From positions 1-64,000 of IMG/VR virus record IMGVR_UViG_3300046648_000377: a stretch of DNA of 64,000 bases; one strand, given 5' to 3'. This DNA is from a virus. The translations under genes and the position numbers were made by a program. Under the pieces are notes generated by a model. The model was not told the DNA's origin, made no database searches, and saw only the letters and a list, made by a program, of their open reading frames with translations. Below are positions 20,047-29,185 of this stretch, piece by piece. Each line of letters starts with the position of its first letter. Position 1 is the stretch's first letter.

Positions 20047-20682
20047 TCAGTCGGTCAGGCTGACCTGGTAGCCGAGCGTGATCGTCTCGCCGTTGAACGC
20101 AGTGCGCGCGTTGTCGAACTTGGTGGCCGACATTAAGACACCGGCAGTGCTCCCGCGCCCGTTATCGCTCAGCAGGCCGCAGCCGGTGATCGTGACGCTG
20201 GCTGCGGTGGCGAACGTGAAGGTCGCCTTGTTCGCATTGCTGTCGACCACGCCGGCGACAGGCGCGCCTGGGACCCACTGCGGGCGCGTCGGGCTGGTGT
20301 AGCCCTCGGATGTGCTGACGATTTCGCCCTGCGTCGCAGCGAAGCTGGCTGCGGTCAGGCCTGCCGCCGGAACGGCTGCGCCGTTGGTCAGCGCGAGGTA
20401 GAACTTCGGGAGCTTCGCCGCATCGGTTAGCGCGATGGCGAGGATCGTCGCGATGCCCTGGTCGGGGACGAGGTTGTGATCGAGGGTGAACTCGCTTTCG
20501 TGCTCGTTGAGGCGATGGAAGTATTCGCCGGCGACGCGAAGAGAGTCGGCGACGATGATCGCGCCACCCGAGATCCTGTACTTGCCGCCCAGGAGGCACT
20601 TGGCGAAGTGGAGCCGGTAGCGCTCGATTTCACGAGCGACGCGGCGCGTGGGGACGTGGATGAGCTGAAGTGGGTTGCGCAT
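20047..20682 (-). CDS. Predicted virion structural protein under a hairpin leader
   Basis: The 211-residue protein has a basic helical N-terminus (RRVAREIERYRLHF) and a beta-rich C-terminal domain ending in ETITLGYQVSLTD, typical of head-tail or minor structural proteins. ATG 20682 is supported by AGGAA 7-11 nt upstream. Start codon and ribosome site are enclosed by a perfect 13-bp inverted repeat (20677-20720), so translation should be controlled. The same 14-nt element precedes the capsid gene and the gene at 27400. It may share a fold with the protein at 27400-27813. Confidence 0.7.
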   Translation of the reverse strand: MRNPLQLIHVPTRRVAREIERYRLHFAKCLLGGKYRISGGAIIVADSLRVAGEYFHRLNEHESEFTLDHNLVPDQGIATILAIALTDAAKLPKFYLALTNGAAVPAAGLTAASFAATQGEIVSTSEGYTSPTRPQWVPGAPVAGVVDSNANKATFTFATAASVTITGCGLLSDNGRGSTAGVLMSATKFDNARTAFNGETITLGYQVSLTD

Positions 20683-20721
20683 GAGTGCCTTCCTCGTGAG
20701 GATGAAGGGCACTCATGCGCC
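20677..20721 (-). promoter_or_regulatory. Start-codon-sequestering hairpin leader
   Basis: On the minus strand GGCGCATGAGTGCC (20721-20708) is followed 18 nt later by GGCACTCATGCGC (20689-20677), a perfect 13-bp inverted repeat whose 3' arm includes the ATG of the structural gene. The loop contains the ribosome site GAGGAA, which can itself pair with TCCTC. The 5' arm is conserved at two other late genes. This looks like a translational switch. Confidence 0.7.
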
Positions 20722-20760
20722 ACGTGACGTAGTACGCCGCACCAGGCGGCGGCTTGTCCG

Positions 20761-21948
20761 CTACGTGAGTGTAGCGGTGACGCGCCGGGAAAGCGCGCAG
20801 ATTGAAGCGGTGCCGGAGGCCCCGATCGAGAGGCGATCCCCTTGCGGTTCGATGAGACTTCCGTCGTCGCAGCCAAGGACAAACCCGTTGCCAGCTATCC
20901 AGACAGCGACACGTCGACCAGCCTGCTGGTAGGTCGCTGGCAGCTGATTGCCATCGATGTACGCCACGCCGCCCGTGGCCGGTGGAAGCGCGCCCTTGCG
21001 CTCAAGTGTCCATTCACCAGGGCGACCGCCTCGAAGGAACTGCACGCCAAGCCGCGTGCCGACGTAAAGGCCGCCCTCGACAGCCGCGACCATGGTGATC
21101 CGGTTCGCAAACTGCACGAAGCCATGCCGCGGCGAGTGCAGGCCCGGGTTCATGGGCTGGCTCATGATCAGCGTGCGTCCTTTCGCGACAAGGAGCAGGC
21201 CGCGCCACGCGGTGATGAAGCTGCCCCCCGGCAGGCGTGCAAGGAGCTGGGTGGTGGCCTGGCGGCCGAGCTGGCCCTGTCCGATAAGAAACGTCGTCAT
21301 GCCCAGTGGTACGTCGGCGCAGTGATACAGGACGGCACCGTTTGGCTCGGTGCGGTAGACCCTCGCGATATCCGCATCGGCGATGGCCTCGATCGGGCCG
21401 AGGGCAATACCCTGCCCGTCGGCCAAGTTCACCGTGCGAGCAGCTGATAGCGCGCCCTCCTGCCCTTCGCGTACGTAGGCGACGGCCATTGAATAGCGGC
21501 CCGCGACCAGGCCACCGATGGCATTGGCCGTGAGGTCCGGGAACGGACCATCGGGAGGCGCCAGGGGCCGCACCTGGTCGCCTACGATCTCAAACACGCC
21601 CAGGCGCTGGCTACCGACCGTCCTATCGTCGAGGTCGGCGAAGGAACACGGCTCGTCGGAAGGCAGGTCGCCCAGCGCGGTGGCGCCGGCGGTGGTGAGA
21701 CGGTAAAGGATCGAGCTCGCGACGCCGAACGTTCCACGCAACCCGGTCCACACGCTATGCAGCCCGGGCAGCGGAACCACGAGCCGCAGGCCTCGACGGC
21801 GCTGCGCGTCACCGCTGCGGTCGATGTCGACGTTCAACGCGTCCACCAGCGCTATCGGGCGGCCCTTGTCGTCCGAGCGGACGGACGTCGGGTCCGAGAC
21901 GTTGTCGATACCGAGAGGCCAGGGACCGATCGCGACGGGCTTCTTCAT
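20761..21948 (-). CDS. Predicted virion protein, possibly beta-propeller-like
   Basis: The 395-residue protein starts at ATG 21948, set by an ATGA overlap with the preceding gene. It begins with VAIGPWPLGIDNVSDPTSV, a pattern common in phage neck or tail proteins that carry repeated beta-sheet blades. Later segments repeat short Gly-rich strands (GGVAYIDGNQLPATYQQAGR, GNGFVLGCDDGSLIE). No signal peptide or membrane segment. A structural role is inferred from position between other virion genes. Confidence 0.65.
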   Translation of the reverse strand: MKKPVAIGPWPLGIDNVSDPTSVRSDDKGRPIALVDALNVDIDRSGDAQRRRGLRLVVPLPGLHSVWTGLRGTFGVASSILYRLTTAGATALGDLPSDEPCSFADLDDRTVGSQRLGVFEIVGDQVRPLAPPDGPFPDLTANAIGGLVAGRYSMAVAYVREGQEGALSAARTVNLADGQGIALGPIEAIADADIARVYRTEPNGAVLYHCADVPLGMTTFLIGQGQLGRQATTQLLARLPGGSFITAWRGLLLVAKGRTLIMSQPMNPGLHSPRHGFVQFANRITMVAAVEGGLYVGTRLGVQFLRGGRPGEWTLERKGALPPATGGVAYIDGNQLPATYQQAGRRVAVWIAGNGFVLGCDDGSLIEPQGDRLSIGASGTASICALSRRVTATLT

Positions 21949-24900
21949 GTGCTGACCTCGAGCTTGGGTTGACCGAAGACGCCGGCGGCGCCGTCGTGAA
22001 CTGCAATAGCGCGGTTTCCACACCAGCTGGCCACGAGCGTTGGCCCGCCGATCTCGCCCTCATCGATGGCAGCGGGGGCCACAGGCATTCCCATACGGGG
22101 TGAACCAACAGCCCCGACCATGCCCGTTGGGCGCACGAGACTGCCGATGACCGCCCTGCCGTATGCGGCCAGGTCGTCGCCGTACGGCTTCACCTTGCCT
22201 GCCTCCCATCGCTGCACGTCCCCGAAGACGCCGTCTTCGAACCCGTCCGGATTGATCCGAGAGACCGGTGCCACCGCGACGCGTCCCATCCCCGGCGGTT
22301 CCATTCCAGCTGGCGCGATGCCGTGTCGCCCGAGCGAGGTCCACGGTGTGCCCATCACCGACGTGGAGCCCACGGAAATGTCGGTGATGCGCATCTGCTT
22401 AGTGACCCGCATGCGGTCACGGAACGAACCCGGGCTGTCGGCTGCCACTGCCTCAGACTGCCATCCAGCAGGGTCGAGGTAGCGGATGTAATTGCTGATC
22501 CATGGATTGCCGAAGCTCGACTGGTCGATCCCGACAAAGGGAAACGGCGCATACGCGTTGCTGATCCAGCTCGACGTGCGTGGCCACACCGGCGCCGCGG
22601 GTGGACTGATCAGGAAGGCGTTGAATCCCGACACCAGCAGCTGGCGGTTGAAGAGCTGTACATCCTGCCGCGGCATCGTACTGGCGGCGAGGCCGCCGGG
22701 ACGAATCGTGCGAGGGCCCAGGTCCTCAGCGTGATTGACCGCGTAGCTGCCAAACACTGACATGTCGAAGCCGTAGAGGCCAACGTCCCCACCGCCGTTC
22801 AATGTCGGGAAGCCCAGCTTCTGGAACGTCGATCCCTGGGCACGGATGTAGAGCGGTCGCTGGACCAGGCCCGGCGCGCCGAACGATCCGTGCGACGAGC
22901 CAGTGAGCCGGAGTTCGCGATCGCGGTGCGTGACTACGGCACTTCCGAAGACAGGGCGCTCTGGATGGTCGGCACCGTGTACGCCGGCGTCCATCTGCTG
23001 ACCTTGCTCTTGCCAGTAGCCCGTCGTGTAGGGGTAGCCCTGCGGTGCCCAGATGTAGCGCGGACCAACATCTGCCGCCGGAACGGTCGCGTTGCTCGGC
23101 GCATCGATGCCCGCCGGGAACAGGAAGCGCGTGCCGTTGAACGTCGGGATGCCGCACTGGACGCCGGTCGTCTCGTCATAAGGCGGAGTGATGCCCTTCG
23201 CAAGGATTCCGTTGTTTACGAACCGCGCTGATCCGAAGATGGACGAGTCGCTGCCTGACGCGTAGAGCACGTTGATCTGAACACCCGGGTGTCCAACCAA
23301 GCCCGTGTCGGTGCCCGTGGGAGCCAATATCTGCGGCGACGGCGGATCCGGCGAAACCTTGCGCATCTGGTGAAGCTGCGAGATAGGCAACGGGCCAACG
23401 CCGAGCGGCAACACCGTGATTCGACGATCCTTGACGACATGCCGCCCGAAGGTTTCGCCCCCGAACGACTGGAACGCGAAGTGTTCGAACTGGTTGTGGA
23501 TGGCGGCGGTACCGAACATCGTCGCCGTCCACCCGAAGATCGGCAGTTCCGGCGTGACGTTCTGGACGCGGCCCTCACCGAAGGCATTCGCCGGCGGGAG
23601 CGTGGAACTCGGCGCGATGATCGTGAAGTGCTGCTCGAGCGTGGGAACGCCGGCGCCGCCGGCGGCAAAGCCTGGAACCCGGACATACCGGATCCAGTTC
23701 TCGACATCGACATTGCCGAACGGCGGTGGCCCGGAGAGCGAGAACGGGCTGATCGTGCGGATGGCGAAGTCGACCATTTGGGTGCCGAACACCGACTGAT
23801 CTGCACCGACCAGGCGCAGGGTCTGCAGGTTGCTCCAGACCCTTCTGGGCTTGCCCATCGTCCCAGGATCGATCCCGTTCGGAGCCAGCACGCGGGCGCC
23901 GTTGTAAACGATCGTGCCCACGACACTCCCCCAGCCGGTCGTCTCAGTGCCGACGAACTGGATCGTCCGAATCGCTGGCGCGACCAAGCTGTTCCCCCAC
24001 AGCGTGAAGTCGATGAACGCTGGCGTGGCCACAATCCTCGCAGCGTTTCGAAGGTCGGGAGTGCCATACCGCCCTGCGGCCAGGCCGTCAGGGCGCGGCA
24101 TCTGGTTCCGATTCATCACCAGGTTGAAGTCGCCGAACACGCCGCCGTCGCTTGGCGTCACTTCAAACTGCTGCTCGATGACCTGCTTGAGGTTGTAGAT
24201 CTGGGTGCGGCCGAACTGTTCGGCCGACGTCGGGCCGCCACCGATCCAACCAGGAGGGGCAACGAACTGCTTGGCCAGCCGCAGCGTCGTCTCGCCCCAC
24301 GCCGTGCCGCGGATCCCGAGATCCTGCATGTCCACGATAAACCGGGGCCGGTACACCTCGGCCTGGCCGAACGTCTCGCTCCCGAAGGGCGCGGGGAAGA
24401 CGTTGTGCTGAAAGTCCATGAGAGGCCTGCCCCACTGCGTGGCAATGAACCACGCAGGGAAGATCTCCCTTACCCGAAACGTCAGGACAGGCGCCGGCGG
24501 TGCGATTGGCGTAATCCCGCGACCCGCCATATCGACGATACGGACGCCGCCCGACATGGTCGCGGTGCCGAAGTGGCTGGTATCAGCGAGAGTTACCGCG
24601 GTGAGCCGCCTCGTGCCCAGGCTTACCCATGCCGTACCAGACGCGAACGCGCTGATGCCGCCAGGGCGAACTTCCTGACTGAGGTTGTAAAGCTTTGCTT
24701 GACCGAACGCTCCCGGCGCGATGCCTGGAACCAATACGCTCTTCGTGAGAACCAGGTTGCCACTGACGGAACCGGAGTCCCAGCCAGCCGCGAAGATCTG
24801 CGCGGTTGCGTTCCGCAACGAAGCGGTGCCAAACAGGCCCGCATCGAAGCCCGCCGCAAACACGGTACCCGGCAAGCCGCCGAAGCGGAATGACACCTTG

Positions 24901-24983
24901 TCGCCTGCCGGGATAGCGTAGGCCGCTCCCGACACGAAAGGGAACGCTACCTTGTCACCGGGCGGGATCGTGTAGGTAGCCAT
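21945..24983 (-). CDS. Large FG-repeat predicted tail fibre protein (1,012 aa)
   Basis: The protein is built almost wholly of imperfect ~55-65-residue repeats with a hydrophobic xSxFGxPxVxN core followed by RxVxPxGI (for example DQSVFGTQMVDFAIRTI, DQSSFGNPWISNYIRYL, DMSVFGSYAVNHAEDLG). It begins with two copies of an IPxGDKVxFxF strand. Such long repeat arrays are typical of phage fibres or tail shafts. It is complete and flanked by other tail-region genes. Domain family not recognised; the repeat is read directly from the sequence. Confidence 0.75.
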   Translation of the reverse strand: MATYTIPPGDKVAFPFVSGAAYAIPAGDKVSFRFGGLPGTVFAAGFDAGLFGTASLRNATAQIFAAGWDSGSVSGNLVLTKSVLVPGIAPGAFGQAKLYNLSQEVRPGGISAFASGTAWVSLGTRRLTAVTLADTSHFGTATMSGGVRIVDMAGRGITPIAPPAPVLTFRVREIFPAWFIATQWGRPLMDFQHNVFPAPFGSETFGQAEVYRPRFIVDMQDLGIRGTAWGETTLRLAKQFVAPPGWIGGGPTSAEQFGRTQIYNLKQVIEQQFEVTPSDGGVFGDFNLVMNRNQMPRPDGLAAGRYGTPDLRNAARIVATPAFIDFTLWGNSLVAPAIRTIQFVGTETTGWGSVVGTIVYNGARVLAPNGIDPGTMGKPRRVWSNLQTLRLVGADQSVFGTQMVDFAIRTISPFSLSGPPPFGNVDVENWIRYVRVPGFAAGGAGVPTLEQHFTIIAPSSTLPPANAFGEGRVQNVTPELPIFGWTATMFGTAAIHNQFEHFAFQSFGGETFGRHVVKDRRITVLPLGVGPLPISQLHQMRKVSPDPPSPQILAPTGTDTGLVGHPGVQINVLYASGSDSSIFGSARFVNNGILAKGITPPYDETTGVQCGIPTFNGTRFLFPAGIDAPSNATVPAADVGPRYIWAPQGYPYTTGYWQEQGQQMDAGVHGADHPERPVFGSAVVTHRDRELRLTGSSHGSFGAPGLVQRPLYIRAQGSTFQKLGFPTLNGGGDVGLYGFDMSVFGSYAVNHAEDLGPRTIRPGGLAASTMPRQDVQLFNRQLLVSGFNAFLISPPAAPVWPRTSSWISNAYAPFPFVGIDQSSFGNPWISNYIRYLDPAGWQSEAVAADSPGSFRDRMRVTKQMRITDISVGSTSVMGTPWTSLGRHGIAPAGMEPPGMGRVAVAPVSRINPDGFEDGVFGDVQRWEAGKVKPYGDDLAAYGRAVIGSLVRPTGMVGAVGSPRMGMPVAPAAIDEGEIGGPTLVASWCGNRAIAVHDGAAGVFGQPKLEVST

Positions 24984-24986
24984 AAC

Positions 24987-26078
24987 TTAGATGACGAACC
25001 GGCGGACTTCGGTCGGAGCCCATGCGGTTTGTCCGGTGACTGTCTTTTTGACGATCCACGTTACTGTGTCGTTGCTGGCCTCGATGGTGAAGTCCTTCGG
25101 CGCATAACCAGGATGGTCGTTCGATGCATGGCTACCCATGATCGCCACCTCGGCCACGTGGGTGAACGTGCCGAAGTCGTAACTAATCCAGCCTTGCGGG
25201 ATGGCCAGGGCATTAGACGTCCACTCGTTCGTCGAGTTGTCATCAAACGCCATGTAGTAGGCATTGATCGAGTTGGCGTCGCCGCTCGATGCGGCTTTCG
25301 TGATCGCTCCGCTTGGAGTGGTCATGTCGGCACCACCCACGGTGGCGCGGAATTCCAGCTCGACAACGACGACATAGTTCGTCAGGCCGTTGTTGGCGGT
25401 GATGTTGACGCGCCAGTAGCGGTACCCATCAACCACGGCAAGCGCCTGTGCGCTGGTCGTCGCGGTCTGTCCATCGGAGGAATCGACAGAGGCGGTAAAG
25501 CTGTAATTCGCTGGGGTGCCTGGGGTGACGCCAGAGAAGACGATCGTATCGCCTGCGACAGAGAGGGACATGCCCGCAGGCAGCGCACCGGTCGCCACGC
25601 GCGCATTGCTGTACGGCGGAAGCCCGCCGGTGATCGGTATGCTGCTGCTGTAGGTGTTGCTTATGCTGACCTGCGCATCGAACGCTCCGATCACGCTCAA
25701 AGGTGCGATAGCCGCCGTAATACGGGCGGCAATGATGTCGTTCTCGGTGTTGCTGCTGCCGCGTGCTATCACGTCGAACAGGCGACTGAAGGTTAGCCCG
25801 GTAAACTGATAGGTGCCGTTGGCGGCGGATACCGTCGTTGCGATCAATGTGCGGGTGAGGCGATCGAACAGGTCGAGCGTACGTACCGCGCCAGCGCCGT
25901 TAAAAGTGACCAGACCATCAGGGATCGTGCCGGCGATATAACCAACGCCACGCCATGGCGGCATGGCGGCATCACGAAGCACCACCATAAATGGCTGTCG
26001 TGCACCCACGAAGTGGCAAGAGGTCCACGGATCGCCTGTCACCGTGTTCACGCGTGGACCTGCTACGACGGCAACCAT
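24987..26078 (-). CDS. Tail protein with Ig-like and discoidin-like domains
   Basis: In the 363-residue product, residues ~60-115 form a strand-rich N-terminal unit. Residues ~150-215 resemble a He_PIG/Ig-like domain (GGLPPYSNARVATGALPAGM, then SFTASVDSSDGQTA). The C-terminal ~140 residues resemble a discoidin (F5/8 type C) carbohydrate-binding domain (YRYWRVNITANNG, NEWTSNA, WISYDFGTFTHVAEVAI, FTIEASNDTVTW). This architecture fits a receptor-binding or adhesion component of the virion. The gene lies 4 bp downstream of the next structural gene. Confidence 0.75.
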   Translation of the reverse strand: MVAVVAGPRVNTVTGDPWTSCHFVGARQPFMVVLRDAAMPPWRGVGYIAGTIPDGLVTFNGAGAVRTLDLFDRLTRTLIATTVSAANGTYQFTGLTFSRLFDVIARGSSNTENDIIAARITAAIAPLSVIGAFDAQVSISNTYSSSIPITGGLPPYSNARVATGALPAGMSLSVAGDTIVFSGVTPGTPANYSFTASVDSSDGQTATTSAQALAVVDGYRYWRVNITANNGLTNYVVVVELEFRATVGGADMTTPSGAITKAASSGDANSINAYYMAFDDNSTNEWTSNALAIPQGWISYDFGTFTHVAEVAIMGSHASNDHPGYAPKDFTIEASNDTVTWIVKKTVTGQTAWAPTEVRRFVI

Positions 26079-26081
26079 TCA

Positions 26082-26981
26082 TTACTCCCAAAGCATGCCG
26101 AGCTGGCAATTGGTAATTTGCCCATAGTTAGACACGGCAAACCCGTCGTTCCCCATGTTGACGTAATTGCGCGATGTCGTGCCGACGAGTGGGATGGAGT
26201 ATTGAGAAAACGCTGCCACCTCTGCCGGAACGGTCGATGCAATACCAAATACCGGGCGCATCTTTGGCATCAGTAGATAGGTGCGGAAGGCTTGATAATT
26301 GGCTGGCGTCTCGTCCGTCAAAGATGCCGAGTATGGCCCTGGAACGAAAGTGTGAAACACCGTCCCGCCGGTGAACGTACTCAGAGCCCTGTTGTAGGTG
26401 TAGAGCGTTGGTGTACCGCCGTTGTAGGTGCGAAACCCAAACACAAACCCCTCTGTCGTAGGTAACCCCGAGTCATCTACCATCCGGGTTACAAAAAAGC
26501 GGCAAAGAGCCTGTGAATTGGCCCCATTGGGGGTAACGATCCCCATATAACACGCAACGCCGACGAAGCCATCAACACGGCAGCACCGTGTCACGCCTGA
26601 AGACGTGGCCGGAACGTTGTTGCTGTTGTCGTGCGACAACGGACCAACCTTTTGACCGGTGATGTTGCCAGCTCCATCCGTTGCTGTGCCGATGGAAACC
26701 CATGTGTTAGGCCGCGAGACACTGGCCGCGATGCCGTATTCGATCTTGATGCGGATCGGTGCCGTGGCATCTAGCGTGTCCGCCATGGCATACATTTCGT
26801 AGCCTGCGACGGTGTTAGCACCAGGAACCGCGACCGTGGCCCAATTGATCTGTCCAGAATCTGCCGTCTGCGTGAGGCCAATCGCCTTTAGGTGATCGGA
26901 AATCGTCTTCCCCCACTGCTGGAAGTGAGCGGCGGTGTCGTTGCCGTTGTATACGTCGGTGTTCGATGAGCGCGTCGTCAT
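26082..26981 (-). CDS. Predicted virion protein (tail region)
   Basis: A 299-residue, beta-rich protein rich in Thr, Asn and Gly, starting at ATG 26981 through an ATGA overlap with the upstream gene. Its N-terminus (DTAAHFQQWGKTISDHLKAIG) resembles phage proteins that describe one copy per assembled tip, but I do not recognise a named family. Codon use looks slightly more AT-rich than the neighbours, which is common for exchangeable adhesion genes. Confidence 0.65.
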   Translation of the reverse strand: MTTRSSNTDVYNGNDTAAHFQQWGKTISDHLKAIGLTQTADSGQINWATVAVPGANTVAGYEMYAMADTLDATAPIRIKIEYGIAASVSRPNTWVSIGTATDGAGNITGQKVGPLSHDNSNNVPATSSGVTRCCRVDGFVGVACYMGIVTPNGANSQALCRFFVTRMVDDSGLPTTEGFVFGFRTYNGGTPTLYTYNRALSTFTGGTVFHTFVPGPYSASLTDETPANYQAFRTYLLMPKMRPVFGIASTVPAEVAAFSQYSIPLVGTTSRNYVNMGNDGFAVSNYGQITNCQLGMLWE

Positions 26982-27385
26982 GCGTCGGCGCTCCCTGCGG
27001 GAGCTCCACCGAAGGGATCCTCGTCCTTCCAGTAGCCCTTTGCGGTCCACCATTCGACGTATGACGCAATAAACGCATCCTCGCCCATACGCCCGATCGC
27101 GGCGATGCCACGCTCCGTGGCGTACCTCACGCTATTGATCTGAGCCTCGTTCGGCTCGATCTGCTCGATGAACATCTGAAACGGCGGGTGCTCCGGCAGC
27201 CGCGCCATGCGATCGAGCGCAGACTTCTGCATCGCTGCCACAGACGTGAAGTCGGTGCCCGTCGGCGAGAAGCTCTGCGTTGGCGGCTTTTCGCTCGGTT
27301 GCGCCTGGTCGGGGCCGATCACGCCGGGCACACCGAGGACTCCCGGCGGCGCATATTCCGGCGCTGTGTTCGTTTCGTCGCTCAT
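26978..27385 (-). CDS. Small predicted structural-module protein with KPPTQSFSP motif
   Basis: The 135-residue protein has a Pro-rich disordered N-terminus and a helical C-terminus (IEQIEPNEAQINSVRYATER, FIASYVEWWTAKGYW). It contains KPPTQSFSP, a 9-residue motif found again in the early wHTH protein at 53142-53840, hinting at a shared partner. Start ATG 27385 follows the gene at 27400 by 14 bp; its stop overlaps the next start (ATGA). Confidence 0.65.
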   Translation of the reverse strand: MSDETNTAPEYAPPGVLGVPGVIGPDQAQPSEKPPTQSFSPTGTDFTSVAAMQKSALDRMARLPEHPPFQMFIEQIEPNEAQINSVRYATERGIAAIGRMGEDAFIASYVEWWTAKGYWKDEDPFGGAPAGSADA

Positions 27386-27399
27386 GCGATCTGCCCCGG

Positions 27400-27813
27400 T
27401 CAGAGTTTGAAGATCTTGTTGGTGCCGTTGTCCCACGTGCAGATGATGTCGCCGCCGTTGGGGGTGATCGGCAGGCCGGTGGCCGTGTCGATGAACGCAA
27501 TCAGGGGTGAGGTGCCTTCGGTACCGGTGTCCTTGAAGATCACCAGGGCCTCGATCGACGCACCGGTCACGGCGCTGAAGGTGATGTCCGCGGCATCGGC
27601 TGCACCGCCGGTGGTGGTCTTGCTGATAAGTGCGACGCCGCTCGACGTGCCGATGCGCGCCGACGTCGGGATGTCCGACAGGAACTGGTGGGTGGTGAAG
27701 TTGGCCGAGTACGAACCCGTGTCGACCAGGATGACCTTGATGGTGTCCGTCAGCCAATTGAACTGGCCCTCGAGGAAGCGCTGCCGACCGAAGTCGTAAA
27801 GGGTGTTTGCCAT
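27400..27813 (-). CDS. Predicted virion protein with an early-operon paralogue
   Basis: The 137-residue beta-rich protein ends in PNGGDIICTWDNGTNKIFKL. The early gene at 56031 carries a clearly related segment (TNGGDIIVTWDNGPNRIFSL), so the two share a domain. Its 5' leader has the conserved GGCGCATGAGTGCC element able to pair with the start region. A small head-decoration or tail protein is likely, given the position 63 bp downstream of the adaptor-like gene. Confidence 0.7.
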   Translation of the reverse strand: MANTLYDFGRQRFLEGQFNWLTDTIKVILVDTGSYSANFTTHQFLSDIPTSARIGTSSGVALISKTTTGGAADAADITFSAVTGASIEALVIFKDTGTEGTSPLIAFIDTATGLPITPNGGDIICTWDNGTNKIFKL

Positions 27814-27850
27814 GGGTGTCGCTCCGATGTCGGGGCGGCACTCATGCGCC
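27805..27850 (-). promoter_or_regulatory. Conserved leader element pairing with start region
   Basis: The minus strand carries GGCGCATGAGTGCC (27850-27837), identical to elements at 20721-20708 and 30918-30905. Its GCATGAGTG part can pair with CACCCATG at the start codon (one mismatch), with the ribosome site GGAGCG lying between. The pairing is weaker than at the other two genes. Confidence 0.5.
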
Positions 27851-27876
27851 GTTGGTTGAGCTGGTCAGCGCCAGCG

Positions 27877-28563
27877 CTAGAAGGTCTGTACGTGCCTGAC
27901 GCGAGGGGGGCTATCAGCCCAACGCGCCATCGCCATCAGCGACGGCCGTGTGCCAAACCGTTGCTCGAACAGGCTGAGATGGGTACCCGACGCATCCTCT
28001 GCATTCGCGTCGGCATCCTTCTTGAGGTATGCCTCATGGGCCACCCAGTGCCGAAGCTCCTCGATGTCTGGGATCTTGATCACTGGCTCGTCGGTATCGT
28101 TCACGAGCAGCTCGTCGCCGCGCGGTACGCGCCAGGCGCGAAGATGCAGGGTCATCGCCCGATCTGGGTTCGGCCAAAGCTGGATCGACTTCTGCGCAAG
28201 GTCCATCACCATGACCCTGGGCGTCCCGCTCTCGACACGGGCCTCATCCCAGCCGGGCTGAACCCGATCCATGTCGTACGACGCAAGCGCCCAAAGCTTG
28301 TGCGTCGCGCCGATGATCGATCCCGATCGCGGTACAAGGATCGAGCTGTCAAAGGACACGCGTCCGCCGGTGGCCGGATCGATCGCGATCACGCACGTCG
28401 CCGGATCCCCGACGGCGTCGACGTGAAGCAGGCGCGCACGGATGCAAACCTCGCGCACGGCGTTGTTGAGATACCGCGTCAGCTCCTCGTCGCTCCAGAG
28501 CTGAGGCTCGGCCTCGTCGTCGAGCATCGAGCGGATCACGGCAATGAAGTCGACGAGCTTCAT
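27877..28563 (-). CDS. Head-tail adaptor-like protein (DUF6682-like)
   Basis: The 228-residue protein begins with helices typical of phage connector/adaptor proteins (MKLVDFIAVIRSMLDDEAE, WSDEELTRYLNNAVREVC), followed by a strand-rich insertion and a return to helices (IPDIEELRHWVAHEAYLKKDADAN). This order (helix bundle, beta insertion, helix) is seen in the DUF6682 phage adaptor family, from memory and not by search. It would connect portal and tail. Position between capsid and tail genes agrees. Confidence 0.7.
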   Translation of the reverse strand: MKLVDFIAVIRSMLDDEAEPQLWSDEELTRYLNNAVREVCIRARLLHVDAVGDPATCVIAIDPATGGRVSFDSSILVPRSGSIIGATHKLWALASYDMDRVQPGWDEARVESGTPRVMVMDLAQKSIQLWPNPDRAMTLHLRAWRVPRGDELLVNDTDEPVIKIPDIEELRHWVAHEAYLKKDADANAEDASGTHLSLFEQRFGTRPSLMAMARWADSPPRVRHVQTF

Positions 28564-28566
28564 GGA

Positions 28567-29127
28567 TCAGACCTGGCCGGACGCGGCAATACCGGACAGC
28601 GTGCTCTCGAGGAGCGCCTGGACGTTCTTGCGCGGCTTCTCGGACTGCACCTCGAGGTAAAGGGCAGCGCGGACCACGTCATTGTGCGAGACGCCGCCGA
28701 CGCCGGTCGAGATATCGCTAGCGGAGCCCTTGAGAAGCTCGGTCGCCTCGACGACCACGGCCTCATTCCAGGGCAGCGCCTGGGCACCGGAAGGTGGAGT
28801 GCCGCCGGATCCTTCCTCCGTGTCAGCCTGGCCAGCTGCAGGAGCGGGTGCAGGCGTCGGTGCGGGCGCTGGACTCGGCGCCGGGGCCGGCGGCGGTACT
28901 GGGTTCGATCCGCGCAGCAGCTCGGGCACGGGCTCGAGATCCGGACCGAAATGGTAGAAGTGATCGCTCCGCATGAGGGTAGTTGCCGCGGCCTCCTCGG
29001 TCACGTCGCTGACGAAGTGCACCTCGCCATACTTATCGAAGGTCGGGGCGAACACGTACAGACGCTCGTGCACGGTCACGCGACGAACCGTGCCAGAACG
29101 CGGCTTGATCTTGGATCCGATTTTCAT
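28567..29127 (-). CDS. Predicted structural-module protein with Pro/Ala linker
   Basis: The 186-residue protein starts at ATG 29127 (AAGGAA upstream). An N-terminal beta domain (SGTVRRVTVHERLYVFAPTFD) is followed by a ~35-residue Pro/Ala linker and a helical C-terminal domain (NEAVVVEATELLKGSASDIS, NVQALLESTLSGI). It ends 3 bp before the adaptor-like gene. It could be a head-completion or decoration factor; no family recognised. Confidence 0.6.
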   Translation of the reverse strand: MKIGSKIKPRSGTVRRVTVHERLYVFAPTFDKYGEVHFVSDVTEEAAATTLMRSDHFYHFGPDLEPVPELLRGSNPVPPPAPAPSPAPAPTPAPAPAAGQADTEEGSGGTPPSGAQALPWNEAVVVEATELLKGSASDISTGVGGVSHNDVVRAALYLEVQSEKPRKNVQALLESTLSGIAASGQV

Positions 29128-29185
29128 CGTGGGTTCCTTGTCGCTGAGGAGAGCTGGGGGCGACGTAGCGCCCCCAGAGTGGTCG

